From positions 1 to 38,037 of the forward strand of contig JBDUCV010000013.1 of assembly GCA_040003255.1 (NCBI GenBank): a stretch of 38,037 bases of DNA. Reading direction: 5' to 3'. Positions 14,559 through 23,553 of this stretch are shown here, piece by piece (within the stretch, counting starts at the first letter, position 1; the number at the start of each line of letters is the position of its first letter). The position numbers and the translations under genes are program-made. Source of the DNA: JBDUCV01 sp040003255 (GTDB lineage: Bacteria; Actinomycetota; Actinomycetes; Mycobacteriales; Jatrophihabitantaceae). Below the pieces are notes generated by a model that worked only from the letters and a program-made list of their open reading frames with translations, was not told where the DNA came from and did no database searches.

Positions 14559-17500
14559 GTGGCTGTAGTCGAGGCGCTTGCTCTCGCTGCCCTGCGCCAC
14601 CGGCCCGGGCGTTGGGTGTTGCTCGCCGTCGGGATTGCGCTGACCGTCGCCGTCCCCGTCGTCTCCTCAGGCACCGGACGAGTGGTGGCCGCGCAGACCG
14701 TGCGTTCGACAATCGCCGACCTCGACCCGGGCGACCGCGGGATTCTCGTGACTCAGCTGCCAAATTCCGTGTACCGCAAGGGAAACGACGTGCAGGCCGA
14801 CGCCACCGTGCGGCACGAACTGGGCAAGCTGACCTCCGCGCCGGTCCGGCGCGAGATGGTGTTCCGGCAGTTGTCACTCGATGGGTCGACATTCTTCCTC
14901 GGCGCGACCGACGGACTGCCAGGCGCGGTCCGGCTCGTGGACGGACGGCTGCCTACCTCTTGCACGCCGGCCCGGTGCGAGGTGGTCTTGCTCGGCGCCG
15001 GTGATGAACGGACGCTGACCACGGCCGTTGCCTCACTCGGCGTCGTGGTCGTCGGACGGGCGGTGCGCACCGATCCGAGGCTGGTGTCGGGCAAGTTCGA
15101 CACGGGCAGAGTGCCGTTGCTGATCGGTGACGGCGTCGACCAGATGGCACAGCTGAGCCCGTTGCAGCTGTTCGGCCGCACCTACGCGTGGACGGCGGCG
15201 CTTGACGTCGAACGGGTGATCGCCCTCGGCGTCCCCGGCTACGTGCAGCGCGGGGCGGACGTCGCAGACACCCTCGACCGCGGCGTCGGCGGGGTCGAAG
15301 TCTACCGGCCAGACGTCGAGCTGCTGGAACAGAACCGACGGGCGTCGCTGTCCGCCAGGCGATTCGGCCTGTTAGGCGGCAGTGCCGCCGTGCTGCTACT
15401 GGGATTCGCCGTGGTGGCGGCGGTCGGGCTGCGACGTGAACACGCGCTGCTTGTCGCCGTCCTGCGCCGTCGCGGCGCCACGCTGCGCCAGATTGGCATC
15501 CTGACCGCCGTCGAGACGGCGGCGACGTGCGCGCTCGGACTGCTGCTCGGTGTGCTGCTCGCCGGGGCGGTCACCGCCTGGCTGGCGCACGGCGCCCGGC
15601 TTCCGCTGGCCGCCACGGCCGGTCATGCCCTGCTCGGAGCTGCGCCAGGCGGGCTCCTGCTCGTCCTGGCCGCCGCTGCGGTCACCGGCGGGGTGCTGCT
15701 CTGGCCCGACACCCGCAGCCGCACCATCTGGCAGTCCCTCGACCTGCTGGCCCTGTGCTGCCTGGGTGCAGTGATCCTGGCCGCCGATCGGGGTGCGGCG
15801 TCGGCGTCCGGGCTCGAGGGCGGCACAGATCCGCTGGTGATCGCACTACCGGTACTCAGCGCGGTCGTCGCCGGGCTGGTCGCCGCCCGGCTGTGGGGGC
15901 CACTGGCGCGACTCGCCGAGCGGGCGTTGCCGCGCCGGTCGGTGGCCGGACGGATTGCCCTCCTAGGGTCGATACGTCGTCCACTGCGTGCGGTGACCAC
16001 GACGGCGTTCCTGACGGCGGCTGTCGCGTCCGTCGTGTTCGCCGGGGCGTATCGGGCGACGCTGCTGGCGGGGGCCGCCGACCAAGCGGCCTATCAGGTG
16101 CCGCTGGATGCCACGGTTACGCCGAGTCGGGACGAGCCCACGGTCGCAGTGGCCGCATCGTCGGTTGCCGGTGTTCGCAGCTACGGGGCGGTGCGCACCA
16201 GCGCGACCCTGCAGTCGCTGGACGGCTCGACCCGTAGCGTCCCGGTGCTGGGCGTCGACATCGGTGCCCTCGACCACATCCACCGCTGGTCGCGCACTAC
16301 CGGGTCGTCGCGGTCGGCGGCGTCCCTCGCCGACGACCTGCGGGGGTCGACCGCCTCGGCCGTGCCCTCGCTGCCGGCGGGCACGCGGACCGTTTCGATC
16401 GACGCGATTGGGATTTCGCGGGACATCGTGGTGGCGCTATGGCTTCGATCGGACTCCGGGCAGGAGGCGGCCACCCAACTAGTCGCATCGGGCAGGCGGC
16501 TGCAGGGGACGCTGCCGACGCTTGGCCCCGGAGCGATCCAAGCCGTGGGCGTCGTCGTCCAGGAGGAACCCGGCTACGCGACCCGCCATCAGCATGCGAC
16601 CAGCGAGGGCAACACCGACCAGCCCGTCCTGGCCGGCAAGCTGGGGCTGGGCGCAGTGCTCGCGGACGGTGCCCCGGTCCGTTGGGACTGGTCGACGTGG
16701 GGCTCGACGCTGGGCCAGGTCACCGCCTCGAGCGGACGGCTCGATCTGGGCTACCGGATGAAGGGGAGTCAGGTCGTCGTCACCCCCGCCTTTGTCGCGG
16801 CCGCGTCGCTGGCCGCGCTACCGGTGGCTGTCGACCCGGCGACGGCACGCGAGGCGCGGGATGGCCAGCTGACCCTGCGCGTTGCCGATCAGCCGGTGGC
16901 CGCGCGCGTGGTGGCAACGCTCGACCGGATGCCGACAATCGACGGCACCGTTGTGCTTGCCGATCGGCAAGCGCTGGCCCGGCTGCTCAACCGCACCCAT
17001 CCAGGCGCTGCGGCGCCCACCGAACTGTGGATCTCGGCCGAAGGCCCTACGGCGCTCGGCCAGGCGCTGGCAATCAGCCCGTACGACCGGCTGAACGTGA
17101 CGATGCGCGACACCTTGCAGCGCAAGCTCGAGGCGGATCCGGTCGGGCGCGGATCGCGGTTGTTGCTCGCGGTCGTCGGAGTGCTTGCGTTGCTGGTCGC
17201 CGCTGCGTCCCTCGTGCTGCTTGTTTTCGGCGAACGGCGTGACGGGGCAGGGGAATTCTTCGCGTGGGAGTCCGACGGGTTGCCTCCCTCGATGTTGCGC
17301 CGGTTGCTACTCGTCCGGACGCTTGCGGTGGTGGCCATCGGCGTGCCGATCGGGCTGCTCGCTGGCGTCGTCTTGGCGCGGGTCGGCGCGACGGTCGTCG
17401 CCGTCGACGCCTCGGGCACCACCCCGAATCCACCGCTGCAGGTCACGCTCGGCTCGACCTGGACGCTGCTGGTGCTGGTTGCCGGGCTCGGCGCCGGCAT

Positions 17501-17576
17501 CGCCGCAGGGTGGTTGGTCGTTTCCCGTTCGCTTCGGGAGCGGTTGCCGGTCCGTCCCGAGGCGGACCTGCGATGA
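14559..17576 (+). CDS. FtsX-like ABC transporter permease (double-length)
   Basis: Large membrane protein (1005 aa) of the FtsX/MacB permease class. One N-terminal membrane helix (residues 15-45) is followed by an extracytoplasmic domain of about 230 residues, a block of some six helices, a second extracytoplasmic domain of about 300 residues, and three C-terminal helices. It therefore contains two FtsX-like halves in one chain. GTG 14559 is preceded by AAGGGA at the right distance; an earlier GTG at 14538 lacks one. The stop overlaps the ATPase start by 4 nt. Such systems act in lipoprotein or peptide export and resistance instead of import. The substrate is unknown. Confidence 0.82.
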   Translation: MAVVEALALAALRHRPGRWVLLAVGIALTVAVPVVSSGTGRVVAAQTVRSTIADLDPGDRGILVTQLPNSVYRKGNDVQADATVRHELGKLTSAPVRREMVFRQLSLDGSTFFLGATDGLPGAVRLVDGRLPTSCTPARCEVVLLGAGDERTLTTAVASLGVVVVGRAVRTDPRLVSGKFDTGRVPLLIGDGVDQMAQLSPLQLFGRTYAWTAALDVERVIALGVPGYVQRGADVADTLDRGVGGVEVYRPDVELLEQNRRASLSARRFGLLGGSAAVLLLGFAVVAAVGLRREHALLVAVLRRRGATLRQIGILTAVETAATCALGLLLGVLLAGAVTAWLAHGARLPLAATAGHALLGAAPGGLLLVLAAAAVTGGVLLWPDTRSRTIWQSLDLLALCCLGAVILAADRGAASASGLEGGTDPLVIALPVLSAVVAGLVAARLWGPLARLAERALPRRSVAGRIALLGSIRRPLRAVTTTAFLTAAVASVVFAGAYRATLLAGAADQAAYQVPLDATVTPSRDEPTVAVAASSVAGVRSYGAVRTSATLQSLDGSTRSVPVLGVDIGALDHIHRWSRTTGSSRSAASLADDLRGSTASAVPSLPAGTRTVSIDAIGISRDIVVALWLRSDSGQEAATQLVASGRRLQGTLPTLGPGAIQAVGVVVQEEPGYATRHQHATSEGNTDQPVLAGKLGLGAVLADGAPVRWDWSTWGSTLGQVTASSGRLDLGYRMKGSQVVVTPAFVAAASLAALPVAVDPATAREARDGQLTLRVADQPVAARVVATLDRMPTIDGTVVLADRQALARLLNRTHPGAAAPTELWISAEGPTALGQALAISPYDRLNVTMRDTLQRKLEADPVGRGSRLLLAVVGVLALLVAAASLVLLVFGERRDGAGEFFAWESDGLPPSMLRRLLLVRTLAVVAIGVPIGLLAGVVLARVGATVVAVDASGTTPNPPLQVTLGSTWTLLVLVAGLGAGIAAGWLVVSRSLRERLPVRPEADLR

Positions 17577-19114
17577 CCGCCGCGCTCGCCCGGCCGCTCC
17601 CGGCGCTAACCGCCAGCGACCTGTTCTGCCTGTATCCACTGCCGACTGGGACGGTGGCGGCTCTGCGCGGCCTGTCGCTGACGGTGGCTGCAGGTGAGCG
17701 ACTCGTGGTGCACGGCCCGAACGGTTCGGGCAAAACGACGCTGCTGCGCGTGGTGATGGGCGAGCTGGCACCGAGCGCAGGAACAATCACCCTGGCGGGC
17801 GTCGACCTAGCCGGTGCGGACGAGGCGACCCGAGCCCGGCTGCGCCGAATCGATCTGGGCGTGGTCGACCAGCATTCCGCCCGCGCGCTGCGCGCCGAGC
17901 TCGACGTGCGCGACAACGTTGCGGTGCAGCTACGCCTAGCGGGTGTGGACCGGCGTACTGCCCGAGCTCGCGCCGACTCGGTGCTTGCCCGGCTCGGCCT
18001 CGAGGCGCTCGGCGGCCGCGAGCCGGCATCGCTGTCCGGCGGAGAGGCGCAACGGGTCGCCGTGTGCGCCGGCCTGGCGCACGAGCCGTCGGTGGTCCTC
18101 GCCGACGAGCCGACCGGCGACCTGGACTTCGAGGCGGCCGACGCCGTCTATGACCTGATCGCCGCCGCGGTGGCCGACATCGGGGCAACCCTGCTGCTGG
18201 TCACACACGACCAGCGCGCCTCCCGAATAGCCGATCGGGTGGTACGTATCCGCGACGGGAGACTATCCGAGCAGTGGTCGCCCGAGGCGCCGCATGACGA
18301 GGCGCTGGTCGTCGACGACCGCGGCTGGGTGCGCCTGCCCGAACGGCTGCGTCACCGCACCGGAGCACACGGCGCGGTGCGCGCAACGGCACAAGGTGAC
18401 CGAATCGTCCTCAGCGCGCTGGCCGGAGCGCAGCAGGCATCCCCGTGGCGGCCGCTGCCGACACGTCCGCGGGTGCAGGGCGACGTCCTAGGCGAGTTGC
18501 GCGGGGTGCGGGTGGCCTACGGTCCGCGCGTCGTACTCGGAGGCGTCGACCTCGATGTCCGGGCGGGAGCGCTCACCGTGATCCGAGGTCGATCGGGCTC
18601 GGGCAAGTCGACGCTGCTGCGCGTACTGCTCGGCCTGACCGACCCGGACGACGGCGACGTGCGCCTTGGCGGGGTTGACGTGGCGCCGCTCGACCGCGCC
18701 GCCCGGGCGGAGCTACGCCGCGAATACGCGGCCGTCGCCGCGCAGAGCGGCGCACTCGCCGAACCGCTCGATGCGGTCGAAAACCTCACCCTCGCCCGCA
18801 TCGCCCGGCGGCTGGACCCCGACCCGGGCGCGGTCGAAGAGACGATCGCGGCTCTGGGTCTGACCCCGGTGGCGGGCCGTGCGGTCCGGCTGCTATCCGG
18901 CGGTGAACGTCAGCGCGTCGCGGTGGCTCGATCGCTCGCGGTCGGCCGCCCGCTCGTCGTACTGGACGAGCCCACATCCCAGCAGGATGAAGCGCACGCC
19001 GAACTCGTGGCCCACGCCCTGGCCGCCGCGGCGGCGAACGGCACCGCCGTGCTGTGCGCAACGCACGATCCGGTAATCGTCGACGCCGCGGACACCGTGC
19101 TCACTCTCGAGTGA
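17573..19114 (+). CDS. ABC transporter ATPase with two fused nucleotide-binding domains
   Basis: Soluble protein (513 aa) with two complete ABC domains. Domain 1 has Walker A GPNGSGKTT (48-56), signature LSGGE, Walker B VVLADEPTGDLD and H-loop VTHDQ. Domain 2, from about residue 310, has Walker A GRSGSGKST near 340, signature LSGGERQRVAVARSL, Walker B LVVLDEPT and H-loop ATHDP. The D-loop of domain 2 is SQQD where SALD-like sequences are usual. Both sites look competent. A linker of about 60 residues joins them. Coupled (ATGA) to the double-length permease, it suggests a two-chain exporter in which each chain supplies both halves. A reading frame back to 17264 lies inside the permease and is rejected. 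Confidence 0.87.
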   Translation: MTAALARPLPALTASDLFCLYPLPTGTVAALRGLSLTVAAGERLVVHGPNGSGKTTLLRVVMGELAPSAGTITLAGVDLAGADEATRARLRRIDLGVVDQHSARALRAELDVRDNVAVQLRLAGVDRRTARARADSVLARLGLEALGGREPASLSGGEAQRVAVCAGLAHEPSVVLADEPTGDLDFEAADAVYDLIAAAVADIGATLLLVTHDQRASRIADRVVRIRDGRLSEQWSPEAPHDEALVVDDRGWVRLPERLRHRTGAHGAVRATAQGDRIVLSALAGAQQASPWRPLPTRPRVQGDVLGELRGVRVAYGPRVVLGGVDLDVRAGALTVIRGRSGSGKSTLLRVLLGLTDPDDGDVRLGGVDVAPLDRAARAELRREYAAVAAQSGALAEPLDAVENLTLARIARRLDPDPGAVEETIAALGLTPVAGRAVRLLSGGERQRVAVARSLAVGRPLVVLDEPTSQQDEAHAELVAHALAAAAANGTAVLCATHDPVIVDAADTVLTLE

Positions 19115-19121
19115 TCGCGAC

Positions 19122-19135
19122 CCTGGTTCGCCAGG
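19122..19135 (+). terminator. UUCG-loop hairpin after the exporter operon
   Basis: CCTGG-TTCG-CCAGG: a 5-bp stem closed by the very stable UUCG tetraloop, 7 nt after the ATPase stop. No U-run follows, so it may be a weak terminator or an mRNA 3'-end stabiliser. Confidence 0.42.
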
Positions 19136-19228
19136 ACGGCGGCCACAGAGACCGCTGGTCGAAGTCGGGGGGCTGGTTCAGCGTCCAGGCGAGCTGCGCG
19201 GAGCCGGCCGCGGCGCATCAACAGATCG

Positions 19229-20134
19229 TCAGCGGGCTGAGCCGCGGTACCAGTCGATGTAGCGCCGCAGGCCCTCGTCGAAACTCGTGGTGGCCCGCCA
19301 GCCGAGCACCTCGGCCACCTTCGCCGCCGAGATCTCCCGGCCGCGGAAATCACCAGGTCGCGCCTGCAGGAACTCGACGTCGATCGGGCCGAGGATGTCG
19401 GCGATCGACTCGGTGATCCGCCGCACCGAGATCGGCTCGATGCCCTCGAGGTTGAACGTCTGGTCCTTGCCCTCGTCGGCCAGGCAGCGCACGTGTGCGT
19501 CAGCGAGGTCTTCGACGTAGACGTAGTTGCGGAACTGCAGGCCGTCGCCGTTGATCGTGATCGTCTCGCCGGCGAGCGCCTTGCGCACGAACATCGGGAT
19601 GACCAGGGCGTCACGCATCCGCGGCCCGAACGGGATGCCGTAGCGCAGGATCGTGTACGGCACGCCGTAGAGCTCGGAGTAGCTGTGCACCACCAGTTCG
19701 CTGGCCAGCTTGCTGGAGGTGTATAGGTGACCGCTGCTCGGCAGGTGGAAGGGGGAGTCTTCGTGCAGCGGTTCGTCGCCGGTCGCGCCGTTGTAGACCC
19801 ACACCGTGCTGGCCAGGATGGCACGGCCGATGTCGTTTCGGCGCGCGGCCTCCCAGATGTTGGTGGTTCCGAGGACGTTGCTGCGCACCGCGTCGACTGG
19901 GGCGTTGTACACGTGGTTTACGTCCGACACCGCAGCCAGGTGGAACAGCGCGCCCAGGTCGACAGTCGCCTCGACCGTGGAATCGAGGTCGGTGATGTCG
20001 ATTGGCCGGTGCGTGACGTCGTCACGGTGCGGAGCGATCGGGTCGAGGACGACGACGCTGTGCTCGGCGGCAAGCAGCCGGTCGACGACGTGGCCGCCGA
20101 TGAACCCGGATCCGCCGGTGATGCCTACCCGCAT
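19229..20134 (-). CDS. NAD-dependent epimerase/dehydratase (extended SDR, NDP-sugar type)
   Basis: Sugar-nucleotide-modifying enzyme (301 aa). The Rossmann nucleotide motif GITGGSGFIGGH opens the protein; the catalytic residues appear as STVWVY and YTSSK (Tyr-x3-Lys). LRYGIPFGPRM and FRNYVYVEDLADAHVR are hallmark sugar-nucleotide SDR elements. The exact reaction (4-epimerase, 4,6-dehydratase or decarboxylase) cannot be read from sequence alone. Last gene of a minus-strand operon, overlapping the aminotransferase by 1 nt (TGATG), so it probably makes the keto or epimerised sugar used by that enzyme. Confidence 0.85.
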   Translation of the reverse strand: MRVGITGGSGFIGGHVVDRLLAAEHSVVVLDPIAPHRDDVTHRPIDITDLDSTVEATVDLGALFHLAAVSDVNHVYNAPVDAVRSNVLGTTNIWEAARRNDIGRAILASTVWVYNGATGDEPLHEDSPFHLPSSGHLYTSSKLASELVVHSYSELYGVPYTILRYGIPFGPRMRDALVIPMFVRKALAGETITINGDGLQFRNYVYVEDLADAHVRCLADEGKDQTFNLEGIEPISVRRITESIADILGPIDVEFLQARPGDFRGREISAAKVAEVLGWRATTSFDEGLRRYIDWYRGSAR

Positions 20135-21276
20135 CAGCTTGCGATCCCTTCGCTGCCGGCGGACAACGAGTCGACGACATCGTGCAAGGCCGCCACCACC
20201 TGCTCGGCTTCGGATTCAGTCATGTCGGAATGCAGTGGCAGGCAGACGTGGCGGGCGCACAGATCCTCGGCGACCGGCAGTGGGCCGGTGCCCAGGTGGG
20301 CGAACACCGGCTCGCGGTGCAGCGGGGTCGCGTAGACCTCGCCGCTCATCGACACACCAAGCTCCTGCATCTGCTTCTTCAGCTCGGCGCGGTCGAGGTC
20401 GCGGTCGAGGATCGCGATGTACTTGTAGTAGTTCGAGACGCCGCCCGGCGCAAGCCGCAACGGGGTCACGCCCGCGACGTCGGCCAACGCCTGGTCGTAG
20501 TAACGGGCGGTGGCGCTGCGCCGACTAATGAACTCATCCAGTCGCCGCAGGTGGACGCTCGCGATCGCGGCGTGCACCTCGCTGATCCGCCACGCGTAAC
20601 CGAGCCGGATGTGCTCGCCACCGAGGAAGCCAGCCTTGCCCTGGTCGCGGTAGACGAGCGCCTCGTCGCGCAGCCGCTCGTCCGCGGTGACGATCATGCC
20701 GCCTTCGCCCGCGGTGATCACCTTCGTCGGGTAGAACGAGAACGTCCCGGCGACGCCGAACGACCCGGCGAATCGGCCGTCGAGCGAGCAGCCGTGGGCG
20801 TGTGCGGCATCCTCGAGCAAGAACAGCCCCCGGCGATCGCAGAGCTCGCGGATGGCAACCACATCGGGTGAGATCAGCCCGCCGATGTGCACGATCACTA
20901 CGCCGACGGTCTCGGGGGTCAGCGCCGCCTCGACCGTGTCGGCGTTCAAGGCGAGCGTGCCGGCGTCGACGTCGGCGAACCGAGGCGTGCCGCCCGCGTG
21001 CACCACCGCGCCAGCTGTGGCATAGAAGGTGTTCGCAGGCACGACGACGTCGCGGCCCGCGGCGCCGAGCGCGCGCAACACGATCTCTAAAGCGCTCGTG
21101 CCGCTGCTGACGGCGACTGCGTGCGGTGCCTCGTGACGGGCCGCGAAATCGGCCTCCAGGGCGCGAGTGTGTGGTCCGAGGGTCAGCGACCCGGTCTGCA
21201 GTGATTCATCGATCAGCGCCGCGATCTCGGCTCGGTCCTGATCGGAGAACACCAACCGCGCTGCGGGTACGGTCAC
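20134..21276 (-). CDS. DegT/DnrJ/EryC1/StrS aminotransferase (amino-sugar synthesis)
   Basis: PLP-dependent aminotransferase (380 aa) that transfers an amino group to a keto-sugar nucleotide. The PLP lysine is K185 in SFYPTKVITAGEGGM; the cofactor aspartate lies in LLEDAAHAHG, with His in place of the commoner Gln; SSGTSAL binds phosphate. The GTG start at 21276 lies 71 nt inside the 3' end of the upstream transporter gene, but the N-terminus from there (residues 1-35) already aligns with the family. Neighbours (SDR, glycosyltransferases) fit synthesis of an amino sugar for the envelope. ArnB, PseC and WecE-like enzymes are the relevant relatives. Confidence 0.88.
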   Translation of the reverse strand: MTVPAARLVFSDQDRAEIAALIDESLQTGSLTLGPHTRALEADFAARHEAPHAVAVSSGTSALEIVLRALGAAGRDVVVPANTFYATAGAVVHAGGTPRFADVDAGTLALNADTVEAALTPETVGVVIVHIGGLISPDVVAIRELCDRRGLFLLEDAAHAHGCSLDGRFAGSFGVAGTFSFYPTKVITAGEGGMIVTADERLRDEALVYRDQGKAGFLGGEHIRLGYAWRISEVHAAIASVHLRRLDEFISRRSATARYYDQALADVAGVTPLRLAPGGVSNYYKYIAILDRDLDRAELKKQMQELGVSMSGEVYATPLHREPVFAHLGTGPLPVAEDLCARHVCLPLHSDMTESEAEQVVAALHDVVDSLSAGSEGIAS

Positions 21277-22213
21277 CCGGCCTCCCGTTCGAACGTGTGT
21301 GACTGGGCAAGGACGGGGTGACGGTATCGCGCGGGCTCACGTGTGAATCGGGACCCCGCCTGGCCGTGACGCCGTTCAGGGTGATACGCGGGTTACCGGC
21401 CAGATGCCAGAGGCCGACGGCCGCGATGAACATGGCCGACACGATCCCGAAGGTCTCGATGCCATCGAAGATGATGTGCTCGCCGAACAGGACGATGCCG
21501 GCGAGGCAGGCCAGCACCGGTTCGACGACGGCAACGATCGGCAGTGACATGTGCAGGTTGCCGCTCTGATAGACGCTCTGCACGAGCAGCACGGCCGGGA
21601 CGCCGGCTGCGATGAGCGCCCACATCGTCCAGTGGTCATACAGCGGCCCGCCGTGGCGCAGCGCCTGCGAGAAGGCTTTGGTGAGCACGGCGACGAACGC
21701 ATTGCTGATACCGGTGGCCAGACCGAGCAGGGCAGCGCGCCGCCGGCCGTGCCGCCGGGTCGAGAGCGCGGCCAACCCTCCCACCGTGACGACGGCCCCG
21801 GTGCCGGTGACCCACCAGGCAAAGACATGCGGCGATTCGGCGCTATACGCGTCCGGCTGGGCCAGCGCCAGGAAGACGACCAAGCCGGCCATCACGGCGC
21901 TCACCGACAGCCATTCGCCGGGGTGCAGCCCGACGCGGGTGCGGATCGCGACGAAGGCCAGTGCGAAGATCAGCGTGGTCGTCATGACGGGCAGCACAAC
22001 GACCAGCGAGCCATGCCGCAGGGCGGCGATCTGCAGCACAAGCCCAAGGCCACTCGCGGCGAGCCCGGCCAGCCACACCGGCCGCCGGGCGACGCGGGTT
22101 AGCAGTCCGAGGCGCAGCGCGTAGTCACGCGACACGCCCGACGCGGCCCGTTCCTGCAGGGCCACCGAGGCGCCGAACGCCATCGCCGCGCACAGCGCGA
22201 ACAGGACGGTCAT
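21206..22213 (-). CDS. DMT-superfamily membrane transporter
   Basis: Membrane protein (335 aa) with about ten hydrophobic segments arranged as two similar halves, as in EamA-type drug/metabolite transporters (segments such as SLVVVLPVMTTTLIFALAFVA and LPIVAVVEPVLACLAGIVLFGE). The last 55 residues are polar and arginine-rich; 71 nt of them are shared with the aminotransferase gene. The start overlaps the preceding membrane-enzyme gene by 4 nt. In this sugar locus it could move a lipid-linked sugar across the membrane like the DMT-family flippase ArnE/ArnF. This is inference; metabolite export is the alternative. Confidence 0.8.
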   Translation of the reverse strand: MTVLFALCAAMAFGASVALQERAASGVSRDYALRLGLLTRVARRPVWLAGLAASGLGLVLQIAALRHGSLVVVLPVMTTTLIFALAFVAIRTRVGLHPGEWLSVSAVMAGLVVFLALAQPDAYSAESPHVFAWWVTGTGAVVTVGGLAALSTRRHGRRRAALLGLATGISNAFVAVLTKAFSQALRHGGPLYDHWTMWALIAAGVPAVLLVQSVYQSGNLHMSLPIVAVVEPVLACLAGIVLFGEHIIFDGIETFGIVSAMFIAAVGLWHLAGNPRITLNGVTARRGPDSHVSPRDTVTPSLPSHTRSNGRPGDRTRSAVGVLRSGPSRDRGADR

Positions 22214-23553
22214 CGGCCTCTCCCGGTGAGGCAGGATCGGTCGATCGCGTAGTCGGCCCAGTCAGGATGGGTACCGACCAGCCGCACCCCAGCCACCCCG
22301 TCGGCGCAGGGCCGCCCGGCCATCGCGGTGAGCAGGTCGCCTTCATTGGTGATGTTGGTGCGGGCGAGCGGATGGAACACGAGCACCCGGTCGACGTTTC
22401 GGCCGGCGAGGAACGCCGAATACGCCCGCTCGCCGGCGAAGTCGCCGTACCAGATGCTTTCCGGGAAGAACTCCGAGTCCAGCCGCGCACCGCCACGAAT
22501 CAGCTGGTACAGGCTGATCTTGCCGTCGCCGCTGCGCAGCACCCGGTAGGTCGCTCCCGGCGCGAACTCCGGCGTCGATACGTAGCGGGCCATCGCCTTG
22601 TCTTGGGGACGGGCCAGCGCCCCCCATGCGTAGCCCGCGTCGAGGGGGGCGAGCAACGCCACGTTCAACGTCAGGCCCAGCGCCGCCAGGGCCGGGGCGA
22701 TCCACCGCTGTCGGTGGCGAACCAGCAGCAGCGCGACGATCGGCCCAGCCAGGATGAAAATCCGGATCGACACCGTCCCGACGAACTGCCCGGCCTTGGT
22801 AAGCAGTGAGCTGTCGGTGAACACCGGCGAGCTGACGACCGGCCAGATCGCCGGCGCGGCAAGGCACACCGACAGCGCGTAGCAGCCGAGCAGCAGTCGG
22901 CGCCGGGGCTCGGTTCGCAGCCGGACAAGGACGAGGACGAGAGCGATCGGACCGACGACGGCGATGTGGGTCAGCTGCGCCAGCGCGACGAGTACGACCG
23001 CCCAGCCGGGGCGGCTGCGGCGCCAGCAGCCGACGCCGGCCAGCAGCAGTGCGGTGGCCCAGAGGAAGGGCAGCTGTCCGGACAACGGGGCGAGGAGAAG
23101 GACCGGATTCAGCAGCACGGCGACGGCCCACCATGGCCGGCGGGTCTCGGGGAACGCCCAGAATGTGGCGGCGATGACGCCGACAACGCCCAGGACGAGG
23201 ACAAGAGTGACGCTCCACTGGCCGAACATCGGCCACAGCACAGCCGCGACGGTCCACGGCAGCGCGCCATATGGGAAGGTCAGCGCCTTGCCGTGTCCGA
23301 GCACCGGCATCCGCCACGGAATGCCGGTGCCGTGCCAAAGTCGGTTCTCGATCCACCAGGCGTGTGCGTAGCTGATCAGGCTGTCGTGCGTCACGAAGAC
23401 CGGATGCGCCAAGATGATCGTGAGTATCGTCGCCCAGCCGAGGAGGACGATGGCCAGCGCGACCCGTCCACCGATGGCCAGCGCGTCGCGGCGCGGCGCA
23501 CCATCGACACGAGCGGAAGAGGCCGGACGGGTGACGAGGTCGTCGACGTTCAT
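22210..23553 (-). CDS. Polytopic membrane protein, putative GT-C glycosyltransferase
   Basis: Integral membrane protein (447 aa) with about nine or ten helices. After the first helix comes an extracytoplasmic loop, VFVTHDSLISYAHAWWIENRLW, with an acidic residue placed as in GT-C enzymes, which transfer sugars from polyprenyl-phosphate donors outside the membrane. A soluble C-terminal domain of about 120 residues follows the last helix. No specific family is recognised with certainty, so this call is structural. ATG 23553 is used; a longer frame to 24309 overlaps the deacetylase and has low-complexity shadow composition. The 5' end overlaps the divergent deacetylase start by 23 nt. Confidence 0.68.
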   Translation of the reverse strand: MNVDDLVTRPASSARVDGAPRRDALAIGGRVALAIVLLGWATILTIILAHPVFVTHDSLISYAHAWWIENRLWHGTGIPWRMPVLGHGKALTFPYGALPWTVAAVLWPMFGQWSVTLVLVLGVVGVIAATFWAFPETRRPWWAVAVLLNPVLLLAPLSGQLPFLWATALLLAGVGCWRRSRPGWAVVLVALAQLTHIAVVGPIALVLVLVRLRTEPRRRLLLGCYALSVCLAAPAIWPVVSSPVFTDSSLLTKAGQFVGTVSIRIFILAGPIVALLLVRHRQRWIAPALAALGLTLNVALLAPLDAGYAWGALARPQDKAMARYVSTPEFAPGATYRVLRSGDGKISLYQLIRGGARLDSEFFPESIWYGDFAGERAYSAFLAGRNVDRVLVFHPLARTNITNEGDLLTAMAGRPCADGVAGVRLVGTHPDWADYAIDRSCLTGRGR

